A stretch of DNA of 62,347 nt from Arthrobacter sp. Bz4 (GTDB taxonomy: Bacteria > Actinomycetota > Actinomycetes > Actinomycetales > Micrococcaceae): the NCBI RefSeq assembly GCF_003075455.1, contig NZ_QDAE01000018.1:1-62347 (forward strand). Reading direction: 5' to 3'. The position numbers and the translations under genes are program-made. The notes beneath the pieces were generated by a model, which had not been told where the DNA came from, did not search any database, and saw only the letters and a list, made by a program, of their open reading frames with translations. Shown piece after piece: positions 35,835 to 43,308 of this stretch (its first letter is position 1; each line of letters opens with the position of its first letter).

Positions 35835-37418
35835 ATGATCCAGTCAATGTCGCTTAGGTCACAGTTGTTTCTGCTGCAGCTGTCGATCGTGCTGATCATT
35901 GTTCTCATCGCTGGGTCAGTGGCAATCCGAATGCAGGAGCAGCAGATTCGCGATGCGTACGAATCGCGCATGGTTGGGGTCGCGCAATCGGTGGCGCAAC
36001 TGCCCACCATCATCGAGGCGTTCGACGACGAACGTCCCAGCGACACCATCCAGCCGATAGCCGAACTGATTGCCCAGTCAACCAACGTCACCTACGTGGT
36101 GGTCACCGATGACTCAGGGATCCGCTACTCACATCCAAACCCGGAAATGATCGGGAGCATGGTCTCCACTGACCCCTCAGTTCCATTGTCGGGTGAAACT
36201 TTCGTGGGCACCCAGACAGGAACGCTGGGAGAGTCGTGGCGCGTGAAGGTCCCCATCTTCGATGCCGACGGCTCGGTGATCGGTACCGCTTCGGTGGGAA
36301 TCCTCGAGTCCCGGCTCAGCCAGGACCTTCAGGAGGATCTGCCCCAGTTGTTGATCTGGCTGATCGCTGCGGCCCTGATGGGATCGGCAGGAGCCATTTA
36401 CGTGTCCCGCTTGGTCTGGCGCCGGATCTACAAACTCGAACCTGAAGAAATTGCCACCCTGCTCGAGACCAGGGACGCCATGCTCCACGGCATCGGCGAA
36501 GGAATGGTGGCCGTCGACGAACGCGGGAACCTGGCACTCATCAACGATGAGGCGCGGCGGCTGCTGGGTCTTGATGACTCGGCCGTTGGGCGACCCATCG
36601 ATGAAGTGTTGGAGCCAGCCCTCGGCGGGATGCTCGATTCGGACGGGGCGATGGAAACCACAGTGCTGGTGGGCGAACGGGTGCTGCTGGCCCAGGCCAA
36701 CCGCGCGGTTGTTGACGGTAGACGAGTGGGTAGCGTGCTGATCCTCCGGGACCGCACCGAATTGCACCAGCTACTGCAGGACCTGGACGGTGCCCGGGAT
36801 GTGACCCAGGCGTTGCGCGTGCAGGCCCACGAGTTCTCCAACAAGATGCACGTCATTTCCGGTCTGCTGGAACTCGGCCGGACCGAACAGGCAGTTGATT
36901 TCATCACCCGTTCGGGGCACGGTGGATCAGTGGTCTCCGGCGACCTCTGCCCGGGAATCACCGACCCCGACGCCGCGAGCCTGCTGATGGCGAAGAGTAC
37001 GATCGGTGAGGAAAAGAACATCCAGGTGATTGTTGACGGGAATTCGACGTTAAATCCCGACGGGACCACCGACCAGGTGACCATCCTCGGAAATTTGATC
37101 GACAATGCGATGGAGGCGATCGTCTCGAACGGGACGATCCATATTTCGACGACAGCAAACGAAGCGGGGTGCGTGATCACGGTGTCCGACGACGGACCAG
37201 GCGTCCCGGAGTCTGCGCGGCAGCAAATCTTCGAAAGCGGCATCACCACCAAGGCCGACGGCCCATCAGCTGCCCGAGGGTTTGGGCTATCACTGGTTCA
37301 GCGGGTGACAGAACGCCGGAAGGGTGAGATTTCCGTGACCGATTCCCCACTCGGGGGTGCCGAGTTCAGGGTCAGCCTCGCCCCTGCGCCGGTCGCAGTG
37401 GGCGTGGAGCGCCAGTGA
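35835..37418 (+). CDS. CitA/DcuS-type sensor histidine kinase
   Basis: Membrane sensor of a citrate/C4-dicarboxylate type two-component system, 527 residues. TM1 at about 9-31, an extracellular PAS (sCACHE-like) sensing domain of about 130 residues, TM2 around 175-195, a cytoplasmic PAS domain (about 215-320), then the dimerisation His in AHEFSNKMHVISG, characteristic of CitA/DcuS/MalK kinases, and an ATPase domain with LIDNAMEA, DDGPGVP and GFGLSLV. The ATG at 35835 avoids an extra hydrophilic tail in the longer frame. The response regulator gene overlaps by four bases. Its divergent neighbour tctCBA is the likely target; the ligand would be the transported acid. Confidence 0.92.
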   Translation: MIQSMSLRSQLFLLQLSIVLIIVLIAGSVAIRMQEQQIRDAYESRMVGVAQSVAQLPTIIEAFDDERPSDTIQPIAELIAQSTNVTYVVVTDDSGIRYSHPNPEMIGSMVSTDPSVPLSGETFVGTQTGTLGESWRVKVPIFDADGSVIGTASVGILESRLSQDLQEDLPQLLIWLIAAALMGSAGAIYVSRLVWRRIYKLEPEEIATLLETRDAMLHGIGEGMVAVDERGNLALINDEARRLLGLDDSAVGRPIDEVLEPALGGMLDSDGAMETTVLVGERVLLAQANRAVVDGRRVGSVLILRDRTELHQLLQDLDGARDVTQALRVQAHEFSNKMHVISGLLELGRTEQAVDFITRSGHGGSVVSGDLCPGITDPDAASLLMAKSTIGEEKNIQVIVDGNSTLNPDGTTDQVTILGNLIDNAMEAIVSNGTIHISTTANEAGCVITVSDDGPGVPESARQQIFESGITTKADGPSAARGFGLSLVQRVTERRKGEISVTDSPLGGAEFRVSLAPAPVAVGVERQ

Positions 37419-38152
37419 CACAATTGATCCGCACCGCAGTCATCGATGATGACCGGGAGGTAGCTGGGATCCATACCGGGTTCCTGCTGGCCCATGGGGG
37501 GTTTGACGTGGTCGGCGTTGCCTACAACGGAACCGACGGGTTGCAGCTAATTACCAACGACCGACCAGAGTTGGTGCTGCTGGATATTCACCTGCCGGAT
37601 CTATCGGGTATTGAGGTGCTACGCGCGGCCCGGAATTTACCAGGCGACCCCGTGGACATCATTGCGATTACCGCTGCCCGTGAACTCGAGACGGTGCGCG
37701 CTGCGATGGCCGGTGGTGTGCTGCACTACCTGGTGAAGCCATTCAACTCGAAGGTCCTACTGGAACGTCTTGATCAGTATGTTGCCCATCGGCGCAGCAT
37801 CCTCGAACACAGTGCCGGGGGGTCTCCTACGCTCGATCAGGCGGGAATTGACTCGCTCTTGGGCCCCGCGCAGGAGCAACGGGGAGCGGTCGGTGGATCT
37901 CGATCGTCGCAAGCAATGCTCCCGCCTATCCTCCCGAAAGGGCTATCCGGTCCAACCCTTGCTGCAGTGATCGGTGATCTCCGGTCGGCCCCTGAAGGGT
38001 CGTCGGCATCGGAGGTTGCCCTGAGACTCGGGTTGGCGAGGGTGAGCGCTCGTCGCTATCTCGAGTACCTGGTGGCTCGGGAACAAGCGAAGATCACGCC
38101 CAAATATGGCACCGCGGGCCGGCCGGAGAAACGCTACGCCTGGACCGGCTGA
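37415..38152 (+). CDS. CitB/DctR-type response regulator
   Basis: A 245-residue transcription factor: receiver domain with acidic pocket IDDD, phosphorylated Asp in LLDIHLPDLSG and conserved Lys in LVKPF; a linker with a Ser/Gly/Gln-rich stretch; and a C-terminal HTH (SEVALRLGLARVSARRYLEYL) as in CitB/DctR regulators of citrate and C4-dicarboxylate transport. GTG 37415 overlaps the kinase stop (GTGA). It should bind upstream of tctC in the 162-base divergent region and activate transport when the acid is present. Confidence 0.92.
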   Translation: MTQLIRTAVIDDDREVAGIHTGFLLAHGGFDVVGVAYNGTDGLQLITNDRPELVLLDIHLPDLSGIEVLRAARNLPGDPVDIIAITAARELETVRAAMAGGVLHYLVKPFNSKVLLERLDQYVAHRRSILEHSAGGSPTLDQAGIDSLLGPAQEQRGAVGGSRSSQAMLPPILPKGLSGPTLAAVIGDLRSAPEGSSASEVALRLGLARVSARRYLEYLVAREQAKITPKYGTAGRPEKRYAWTG

Positions 38153-38160
38153 CACCCAAA

Positions 38161-38208
38161 GAGCGGGTAGGTGCGTCCACCCGTTCTAATGGACGCCCCA
38201 CCCCGCTC
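38161..38208 (+). terminator. Hairpin after the two-component operon
   Basis: Arms of 19 bases (38161-38179 with 38190-38208), 16 of 19 positions paired, loop of 10 bases. A second, smaller hairpin follows (about 38211-38245). There is no obvious T-run. Region 38209-38318 otherwise shows no gene. Confidence 0.6.
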
Positions 38209-38318
38209 TGTAGCTCCGCCGTCCCCCACGGCAAGCGGAGTTACACAATCATAATTTTGCCACACGATGATGAAAACGTGAATACCCAGGGGGTAATCAA
38301 TCACAAAAACGTCAAAAA

Positions 38319-39041
38319 TCACGCAAGATGATTGGTGCGCGGCGACAACTCGGTCCGCCTTCGTGACGCCCAAATGATCGTCAGGCCACTCGTCACCAGC
38401 ACGATCGCGCCGAAGGGCAGACCAATCTCCCAGACCCCAAGGCGCGTCCCTGGCACGAGGCTGACCACTGCAAAGACCACAACTGCTCCGAACCCGACGG
38501 CCAGCAGCGCCGATGCGCTCCGGTGCGCGGGCCGCCCGGCAGGATCCGCGAGGCCTTTAAGGGCGGGCAGGACCAGGCAGGCTGCGACGTAACCCGGGTA
38601 GAGCCTCCCGGCCTCCGCGTAAAGACGAACCGTTTCCTGACCCCCGTAGGCGAACAGGCCAGTAGAGCTTTCCGGGAGGTCGCTCATCGCAAAGAGTACG
38701 ACGGTAGCCAGAACGATCACTGCCAACACTGTGACGCCAATTGGACCGACGATAAGCCAGCGCGTACGTGGCGACCTGAACGCCGCGGCGATGCGGACAC
38801 CAAGCAGCACGAAAACCGCATACAGGGAGAGCCTGATGATGAGGTTCGCAATGTTGATTCCGCCAAGAAACCGGTCACAGGGGAGGTAAATCTGCGGCAA
38901 GCTCAGCCCCACGGCAATTACCAGCAGCACCAGAGCAGTGAAAATCCCCCGCCCCCGCCCGCGGATAGCGTCAGGAAGACGCAGCAGGACAAACGCTATG
39001 CAAAGCCCCAGCACTATCCACTGGATCACTTGCCCATTCAT
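38319..39041 (-). CDS. Polytopic membrane protein paired with an HTH protein
   Basis: A 240-residue integral membrane protein with seven or so hydrophobic helices, a Cys near residue 52 (LPCDRFLGG), basic loops after helices and the NLIIRLSLYAVFVLLGVRIAAAFRSP segment, then a charged C-terminus. The ATG at 39041 overlaps by four bases the stop of the HTH gene upstream (ATGA), so the pair is made together. The arrangement of an XRE-like regulator plus a 7-helix membrane protein resembles actinobacterial families annotated as MAB_1171c-like or DUF6545-like; that similarity is from memory and not proven. Function unknown: possibly a membrane signal protein controlled by or controlling the HTH partner. 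No catalytic motif was seen. Confidence 0.6.
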   Translation of the reverse strand: MNGQVIQWIVLGLCIAFVLLRLPDAIRGRGRGIFTALVLLVIAVGLSLPQIYLPCDRFLGGINIANLIIRLSLYAVFVLLGVRIAAAFRSPRTRWLIVGPIGVTVLAVIVLATVVLFAMSDLPESSTGLFAYGGQETVRLYAEAGRLYPGYVAACLVLPALKGLADPAGRPAHRSASALLAVGFGAVVVFAVVSLVPGTRLGVWEIGLPFGAIVLVTSGLTIIWASRRRTELSPRTNHLA

Positions 39042-39771
39042 CCGAGGTTCTCCCAAAGGTTCTGATCTCGGCTATTGGCTAGCTCGAGCTTCTTCAATGA
39101 CTTGCCCAGCACATCAAGCCGGTCGCGGGCCAGCAGCACAAGGTCTGCATCGGACAACATACCCAACGCCCGATTCCGGCCGTCGGCTGGCCACCCGCCC
39201 TCAGCCGAGGTGAGGAGGCTCGTTACGACCAACCCGCTGGTGAGAGAGACTTCCGCGACCCGCGCAGCCTCGACAGCGAGTTCAGGGGTCAGCCGGCCAG
39301 CAGTGAGCTGCGCCGATAAATTCTGCGGAGCATCCCTGCCCTGGCGGCGAGTCCCTGGCGCAGTTCGCCCCGATCCACGGCGTCAATCCACGCCCGCACC
39401 GAATTTCGATGCGGAAACGGTGCCAACTCAAACCGGACTTCGCGGCCCGCCTCTTCTTCATCCTGGCTACGGGCCACAAGGAGTCTCAGAATATCGATGT
39501 GTGAAACCTGGCTGACCAGCTCTGCGTCGGTTGGCTCCCGAATCCCTGTGGGCAGGTCCCGGTAACCATCGAAATTGCCGAGCTCCTGTGCTGGGTTCAG
39601 GCCGTAGGCTCGGGCACTACTGACGACGGTCCCGATCGCCACCTTCCCCCGAACCAGCTGCTGGCCGAGGGTGGATCTCTTGATTCCTGCCTTGCGGCAA
39701 AGGTCCGCGACGGTATCCTCGGGTGCGACCCGAGCACGCCACAGCTGAAATGACTTAGCTGTGACTGCCAT
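39038..39771 (-). pseudogene. HTH (XRE-like) protein, frameshifted, coupled to a membrane protein
   Basis: The first frame (from ATG 39771) opens with a putative HTH, TVADLCRKAGIKRSTLGQQL and VAIGTVVSSARAYGLN, then a region with VSHIDILRLLVARSQ, and stops at 39289 after RRSSLLAG. The alternative frame, from the same spot, reads LPQNLSAQLTAGRLTPELAVE, then LTSGLVVTSLLTSAEGGW and ends NLWENLG at 39038, overlapping the membrane protein's ATG by four bases. One missing G in the plus-strand GG(G) at 39327-39328 restores a protein of about 244 residues. This suggests a regulator with a C-terminal helical domain. Function unknown; neighbours suggest a regulator/membrane pair. The restored reading is my inference from frame continuity and the exact ATGA junction. 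Confidence 0.6.
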
Positions 39772-39815
39772 TACAACCTCTCAATTGGACTTCCAGTACA
39801 AAATTTGAAGTATAC

Positions 39816-39875
39816 TGAGATCGCTGGCTCCCCATTCTGCGATTCCCCCATACGCAGAACGCGGAGCCAGTCTCA
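39816..39875. promoter_or_regulatory. Long imperfect hairpin in the HTH gene's 5' region
   Basis: Arms 39824-39841 and 39853-39870 pair in 16 of 18 positions around an 11-base loop; a further TGAGA/TCTCA pair extends it after a 3-base bulge. It lies 45 bases upstream of the HTH start on the minus strand and 55 bases after the next minus-strand gene. Between it and the start is an AT-rich stretch (39781-39815) that may contain the promoter. No T-run, so either a terminator of another class or an mRNA/operator structure. Confidence 0.5.
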
Positions 39876-39930
39876 ATTTAACGGCCAGCCCCATTTCGGG
39901 TCGGTGACACCGCCGTCTCGGGGCGACGGC

Positions 39931-40170
39931 CTACCAGCGAGCCTTCTTCTCGGTCTTGCCCTGCTTCCCGCTGCGGTGAACCGGTTGGTGGTTGGGCCCG
40001 GTGCTCCGCGATCCCGCCAGCTTCCCGAAGTCTGGGTTCTTTTTCTCCAGTGCAAGCTTGGCCCGTGGGTCGTCCTGAAGCTTTTTTGCCGCCGAGTCCG
40101 ATAAATGTATCGACAGTTCGTCGGTCTGGTCTTGGGCATTACTGGTGTGGTTTTTCGCTTGGTCGGTCAT
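39931..40170 (-). CDS. Small basic hypothetical protein
   Basis: A 79-residue hydrophilic protein with no recognisable domain: a Gln/Asn/Asp-rich N-terminus, then SDSAAKKLQDDPRAKLALEKKNPDFGKL and a strongly basic C-terminus (GKQGKTEKKARW). It has no hydrophobic segment and no Cys. ATG 40170 follows AAGGA; the upstream ATG at 40215 has no ribosome-binding site. The composition suggests nucleic-acid binding or disorder, but this is only a guess. A small G/C hairpin follows at 39912-39930. The 200 bases upstream (40171-40373) show no gene. Confidence 0.5.
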   Translation of the reverse strand: MTDQAKNHTSNAQDQTDELSIHLSDSAAKKLQDDPRAKLALEKKNPDFGKLAGSRSTGPNHQPVHRSGKQGKTEKKARW

Positions 40171-40373
40171 GGTAATCCTTAAATAGTCGACCGCCGAACT
40201 GGATTCAACGGCCACTGGGTGAGTAAGAAACGTCGCTCGGAGGCACGGCCTCGACGAGCATGGTTTTCGGTAGGCAGCAGGTAATCCCTGAGGGACTACT
40301 CGAAAATTAGTGTTCTCATGTGCCTAAACTTACACGCTGCCCAGCAGCTCGGCCAGAGCCGCCCGGAGACTGA

Positions 40374-40997
40374 CTAGATGGATTTGCCGGTGGCCGGTAG
40401 CTCGCGCCCCGTCGGGTCGGTCCGGATAACCCCGGCGGCCGTCTCGGCGGCCCGTAGTGCCGCCTCCAGCCCTGCTACGGCCCTTTCATACTCGGAGCTG
40501 CCGACGTCGCCACCCTCGAACTGCTCCCGCAACAGCGCCGCCGCACGCATCGAACGGATCAACTGTGAGGTGTCGCTACGGCTGAGGTCAGTCATCGCCG
40601 GGAAGTCGATTGCCGCGGCCGGATCCAGCTCATAGGTGACCCACTGCTGCAGGACTCCCTCGTGCCTGGTCCGCAGACCTTCGCGCACCTCCCGAATCTC
40701 CTCGGCCAGGACCCTGCGCCGACGTTCACGCTCGCCCCGCCACAGCCAGCCCATCGCTACGCCAGCGAAGACCAGTGCCCCTGCGCTGACCAATCCGCCG
40801 CTCCCGGGAACTGTTGCTACCGCGCCGATGATGACAAACACGACCGCCAGTAAACCCGAGAATCCGTACCAGAACAGGGAATCGGCGTCGTCGTTCCGCC
40901 TCAGGCACCTGGACAAGGCGAAGGCGGTTGCCGCGGAGAGGATCCCTACCAGCGCAAGGGCAATCGCCGCTTGAAGGATGAAACTGGCAGCATCCAT
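40374..40997 (-). CDS. Hypothetical membrane protein with coiled cytoplasmic tail
   Basis: A 207-residue protein. Three hydrophobic segments at about 5-28, 42-62 and 66-86 are followed by an Arg/Glu-rich helix (RGERERRRRVLAEEIREVREGLRTRHEG) that should form a coiled coil inside the cell, and a helical region ending LRAAETAAGVIRTDPTGREL. No enzyme motif is visible. It stands alone, its 5' side facing the tRNA-Lys terminator across about 135 bases. Function unknown. Confidence 0.65.
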   Translation of the reverse strand: MDAASFILQAAIALALVGILSAATAFALSRCLRRNDDADSLFWYGFSGLLAVVFVIIGAVATVPGSGGLVSAGALVFAGVAMGWLWRGERERRRRVLAEEIREVREGLRTRHEGVLQQWVTYELDPAAAIDFPAMTDLSRSDTSQLIRSMRAAALLREQFEGGDVGSSEYERAVAGLEAALRAAETAAGVIRTDPTGRELPATGKSI

Positions 40998-41133
40998 GGG
41001 TCGTCCTCTCAGCGGGGGCCGAGGTCTCGAACCGGGTTGGGCCGAAACCGTGGCGCCCAGATGGAATTGCCTACTATCTATTCAAACGCTTAACCCGGTG
41101 GAGTCAATCCCGCTTCTCACCTGAAATGCAAAG

Positions 41134-41165
41134 AATCCCCGCCGTTGCGCTCAACGGCGGGGATT
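41134..41165 (-). terminator. Terminator downstream of tRNA-Lys
   Basis: Perfect 14-bp stem (41134-41147 with 41152-41165) with a 4-base loop, 24 bases after the 3' end of the tRNA gene on the minus strand, followed there by TTCTTT. It fits a rho-independent terminator for the tRNA transcript. Confidence 0.85.
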
Positions 41166-41189
41166 CCTTGTTCGGGTATCCCACTGATG

Positions 41190-41262
41190 TGGGCCCTGAG
41201 GGGCTCGAACCCTCGACCCACGGATTAAAAGTCCGATGCTCTACCATCTGAGCTAAAGGCCC
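41190..41262 (-). tRNA. tRNA-Lys (anticodon TTT)
   Basis: 73 bases on the minus strand beginning GGGCCTTTAGCTCAGATGG and ending with the acceptor strand GGGCCCA. All four arms pair: acceptor GGGCCT(T)/(A)GGGCCC, D-arm GCTC/GAGC, anticodon stem CGGAC/GTCCG type around loop CTTTTAA with anticodon TTT, and T-arm with GTTCGAG. CCA is not encoded. It stands alone with its own terminator. Confidence 0.95.
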
Positions 41263-41359
41263 GCATCATTCCTGACCACCGAAGTGGTCGAAATGACCTG
41301 CCTACATTATCGCATCCTGCCGCCGTGTGCCGAACGCGGCCATTTGCCGGGCCGGTGGG

Positions 41360-41690
41360 TCAGCTGACCGCGGGTTCAATTATCCGGAGAGCCTCGACCA
41401 GCTGACGGTACAGGTCGTCACGATCGAGCAACTCACTGTGGGTTCCGCTGGCCCTGATCCGCCCGCCTCACCGCGCGCAGAGCATCCCAGGTCTCGTCAT
41501 CGGTGGCATCAGGGTGCGTGAGGGGCAGGTTGTCCCGGATGCTACCGGGGACGATGGGTGTCTCCTGCTCGACGTAGGCCAGCTGAGATCGGATCTGCGC
41601 GTGCTCTTACCACTCATTGGAACAATGATGGCAAGCAAAGTCGAGGCCTTCCCCATCCCAATCGCACCTGCCTGGCGAACTAGCCGGCGG
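41360..41690 (-). pseudogene. Decayed ABC exporter ATPase remnant
   Basis: On the minus strand three fragments in different frames line up in ABC-exporter order. First, around 41600-41690, a stretch ending MSGKST, like a Walker A remnant. Second (41433-41610), AQIRSQLAYVEQETPIVPGS and IRDNL, a clear Q-loop region. Third (41360-41465), RIRASGTHSELLDRDDLYRQ, LVEALRIIEPAVS and a stop, the typical C-terminal end after the H-loop. The signature LSGGQ, Walker B and H-loop are deleted between the second and third, and no membrane domain remains. It lies about 100 bases beyond tRNA-Lys, upstream of the hypothetical gene at 41745. Clearly a relic, probably of a multidrug or lipid exporter of the ABCB type. 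Confidence 0.8.
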
Positions 41691-41744
41691 GCTCCGGTCC
41701 AGTGACTCTGGCATGGAGGGAAATGGCAGGAGTATCCTCAATTC

Positions 41745-42392
41745 ATGAGCGGCAACTACGAGAACCAGAGTCCACGGCATCACAAGCCCAAGCCCTTCGC
41801 GCCACTGGACTTTGAAGTTTTCGCGGGCGGTGCCGATCCCTCACGAGTGTCGGAGGCCGCCCACCTCTCGGCACACGCGTTGGTTCACCATGGCCGGCTC
41901 GCTGACGATCCGGACATCACCCAGCGTCTTGTTGAGTTGGCCGACCAGCAGGGCCTTGAGGCAATCGCGGAGATGTGGGCGGAAAGTCCCGCACGATCCC
42001 TTCCCGGCGCGCTGTGGCGGCTCTACGCCCTTCGGGCGGCTACCCAGCAAAATCCCGAACGTATCGCCGCCTACTTTGAGTCAGGTAAGGATGTCGCACA
42101 GGTCTCCAAGGTAGTGGCCGGCGTTGCCGAGCCGCCGGGTGCAGAGGAGGTCCGGTCCATGGCCGACACTATTCTCTCGGGTGCCTTCGAAGGCGAGTTC
42201 GACGTCGCACTCGAACGTTTCGCAGCATTTTGCCGGGTGATCGCCCTGGGCCAGACCCATCATGCCGACGACGCCGAACCAGCCAACGGGGTGCACGCGG
42301 CCAAGCTGACCCGCAACTCGCACCAGCTGATCAAAACCGCCGAAGACCTTGAGCATGCTGCTGCCTCCTGGCGCCGGGGCGAACTGGACTAG
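41745..42392 (+). CDS. Conserved-looking hypothetical protein, all-helical
   Basis: A 215-residue soluble protein without a domain I can name. The N-terminus is basic and disordered (NYENQSPRHHKPKPF), then mostly helices: VSEAAHLSAHALVHHGRLAD, ITQRLVELADQQGLEAIAEMW, LPGALWRLYALRAATQQNP and a C-terminal THHADDAEPANGVHAAKLTRN followed by LIKTAEDLEHAAASWRRGEL. The helical repeats suggest a small scaffold or DNA-binding protein. It lies upstream of the DUF47-PiT phosphate genes on the same strand, but about 300 bases before them. Codon use resembles its neighbours, so it looks like a genuine, resident gene. Confidence 0.65.
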   Translation: MSGNYENQSPRHHKPKPFAPLDFEVFAGGADPSRVSEAAHLSAHALVHHGRLADDPDITQRLVELADQQGLEAIAEMWAESPARSLPGALWRLYALRAATQQNPERIAAYFESGKDVAQVSKVVAGVAEPPGAEEVRSMADTILSGAFEGEFDVALERFAAFCRVIALGQTHHADDAEPANGVHAAKLTRNSHQLIKTAEDLEHAAASWRRGELD

Positions 42393-42421
42393 TCAGCACT
42401 GGGATGCCGGTCAATATTGAC

Positions 42422-42607
42422 ATGAGCGCACCGGAGGAGAACACTGAAAGTGGTGTCGGACCGTGGAACCCCCGGGCTTCAACATTTAGCCGCTTCGAGC
42501 GGCCTTCCGCCGAGAGGCGCTCCCGGTTCGACACCATTTTTGTGCCTACTGAACGACATCTGAGTGGCAACGGCGACGCGGCCGGGCGCCAGGGCGGTGA
42601 CAACTAG
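42422..42607 (+). CDS. Possible 61-residue hypothetical protein
   Basis: Open frame of 61 codons from ATG 42422 (MSAPEENTESGVGPWNPRAS), Ser/Arg/Glu-rich, no hydrophobic segment. An upstream ATG at 42404 would add six residues. There is no clear Shine-Dalgarno sequence, and an opposite frame also stays open, so the coding status is doubtful. It fills most of the roughly 300-base gap between the hypothetical gene and DUF47; otherwise nothing else was seen in 42393-42690. Confidence 0.3.
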   Translation: MSAPEENTESGVGPWNPRASTFSRFERPSAERRSRFDTIFVPTERHLSGNGDAAGRQGGDN

Positions 42608-42690
42608 TCGAAATGAGCCTCCCCGGGCCTGTCAGTTATTCTTAGGCAGCAACTGATCAACTCGATGCCCCGGCAGGTTAGGTAGTCCAC

Positions 42691-43308
42691 GTGAAGCTTC
42701 GCCTCTTTCCACAGGAGGATGCTGGCCTTGTCTTACTCTCGGACATGGCCCAGCAACTGGTGCTCGGGGTGCGCACCATGTCGGGAATCCTCGGGGCGGA
42801 CAAGCGCGACTACGACAGCCTGACTGAGGAACTGCACCAGCACGAGGCGAACTCAACCGATCTCCATTACGCGTTGCTCACGTCGATGCGCAGCAGCTTC
42901 GTCAACCCGCTGCCGCGTGAGGACCTCTATGCCCTGTCCAGGATGCTGAACGAGGCAATCGAGAAGCTCGACGGCGCTGCCGAGCTCATCTCCCTTTACC
43001 AACTCAGTAAGCTAAGCCGCCGGGCCACTGAACAGCTCGAGGTGATCACCCGGCAGGCGGAACTCACCGCTGAGGCGATGAAACGACTGAATTCGATGGA
43101 TGATCTCGAGGAGTACTGGATCGAGATCCTCCGGCTAGCCAAACGCGCCGAGCGCACCCACCGGATCTGGTGTTCCGAACTCCTCAACGACCACAAGACC
43201 CTGGTTTACGCCAGACACCGGGATGTGGCAAACCAGCTGGTCGACGTCACCAAAGACATCCGAAAGGTTGCCACCCACGTGGGCAGCATCCTCGTCAAGG
43301 AATCATAG
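42691..43308 (+). CDS. DUF47 family PhoU-like protein
   Basis: A 205-residue all-helical cytoplasmic protein of the DUF47 (TIGR00153) family, structurally related to PhoU. FVNPLPREDLYALSRMLNEAIEKLD carries the E/D-rich metal-binding motif of the PhoU fold, and the opening LRLFPQEDAGLVLLSDMAQQL is also typical. GTG 42691 is the start. The PiT transporter gene begins directly after its stop (TAG then GTG), the usual DUF47-pit pair; DUF47 proteins are thought to modulate the low-affinity phosphate transporter. No promoter box was identified. Confidence 0.9.
   Translation: MKLRLFPQEDAGLVLLSDMAQQLVLGVRTMSGILGADKRDYDSLTEELHQHEANSTDLHYALLTSMRSSFVNPLPREDLYALSRMLNEAIEKLDGAAELISLYQLSKLSRRATEQLEVITRQAELTAEAMKRLNSMDDLEEYWIEILRLAKRAERTHRIWCSELLNDHKTLVYARHRDVANQLVDVTKDIRKVATHVGSILVKES

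Noticed and set aside
41327..41521. Plus-strand frame of 64 codons over the ABC remnant
   Set aside because: The minus strand there shows clear ABC-exporter fragments in order, so the plus-strand frame is a shadow.
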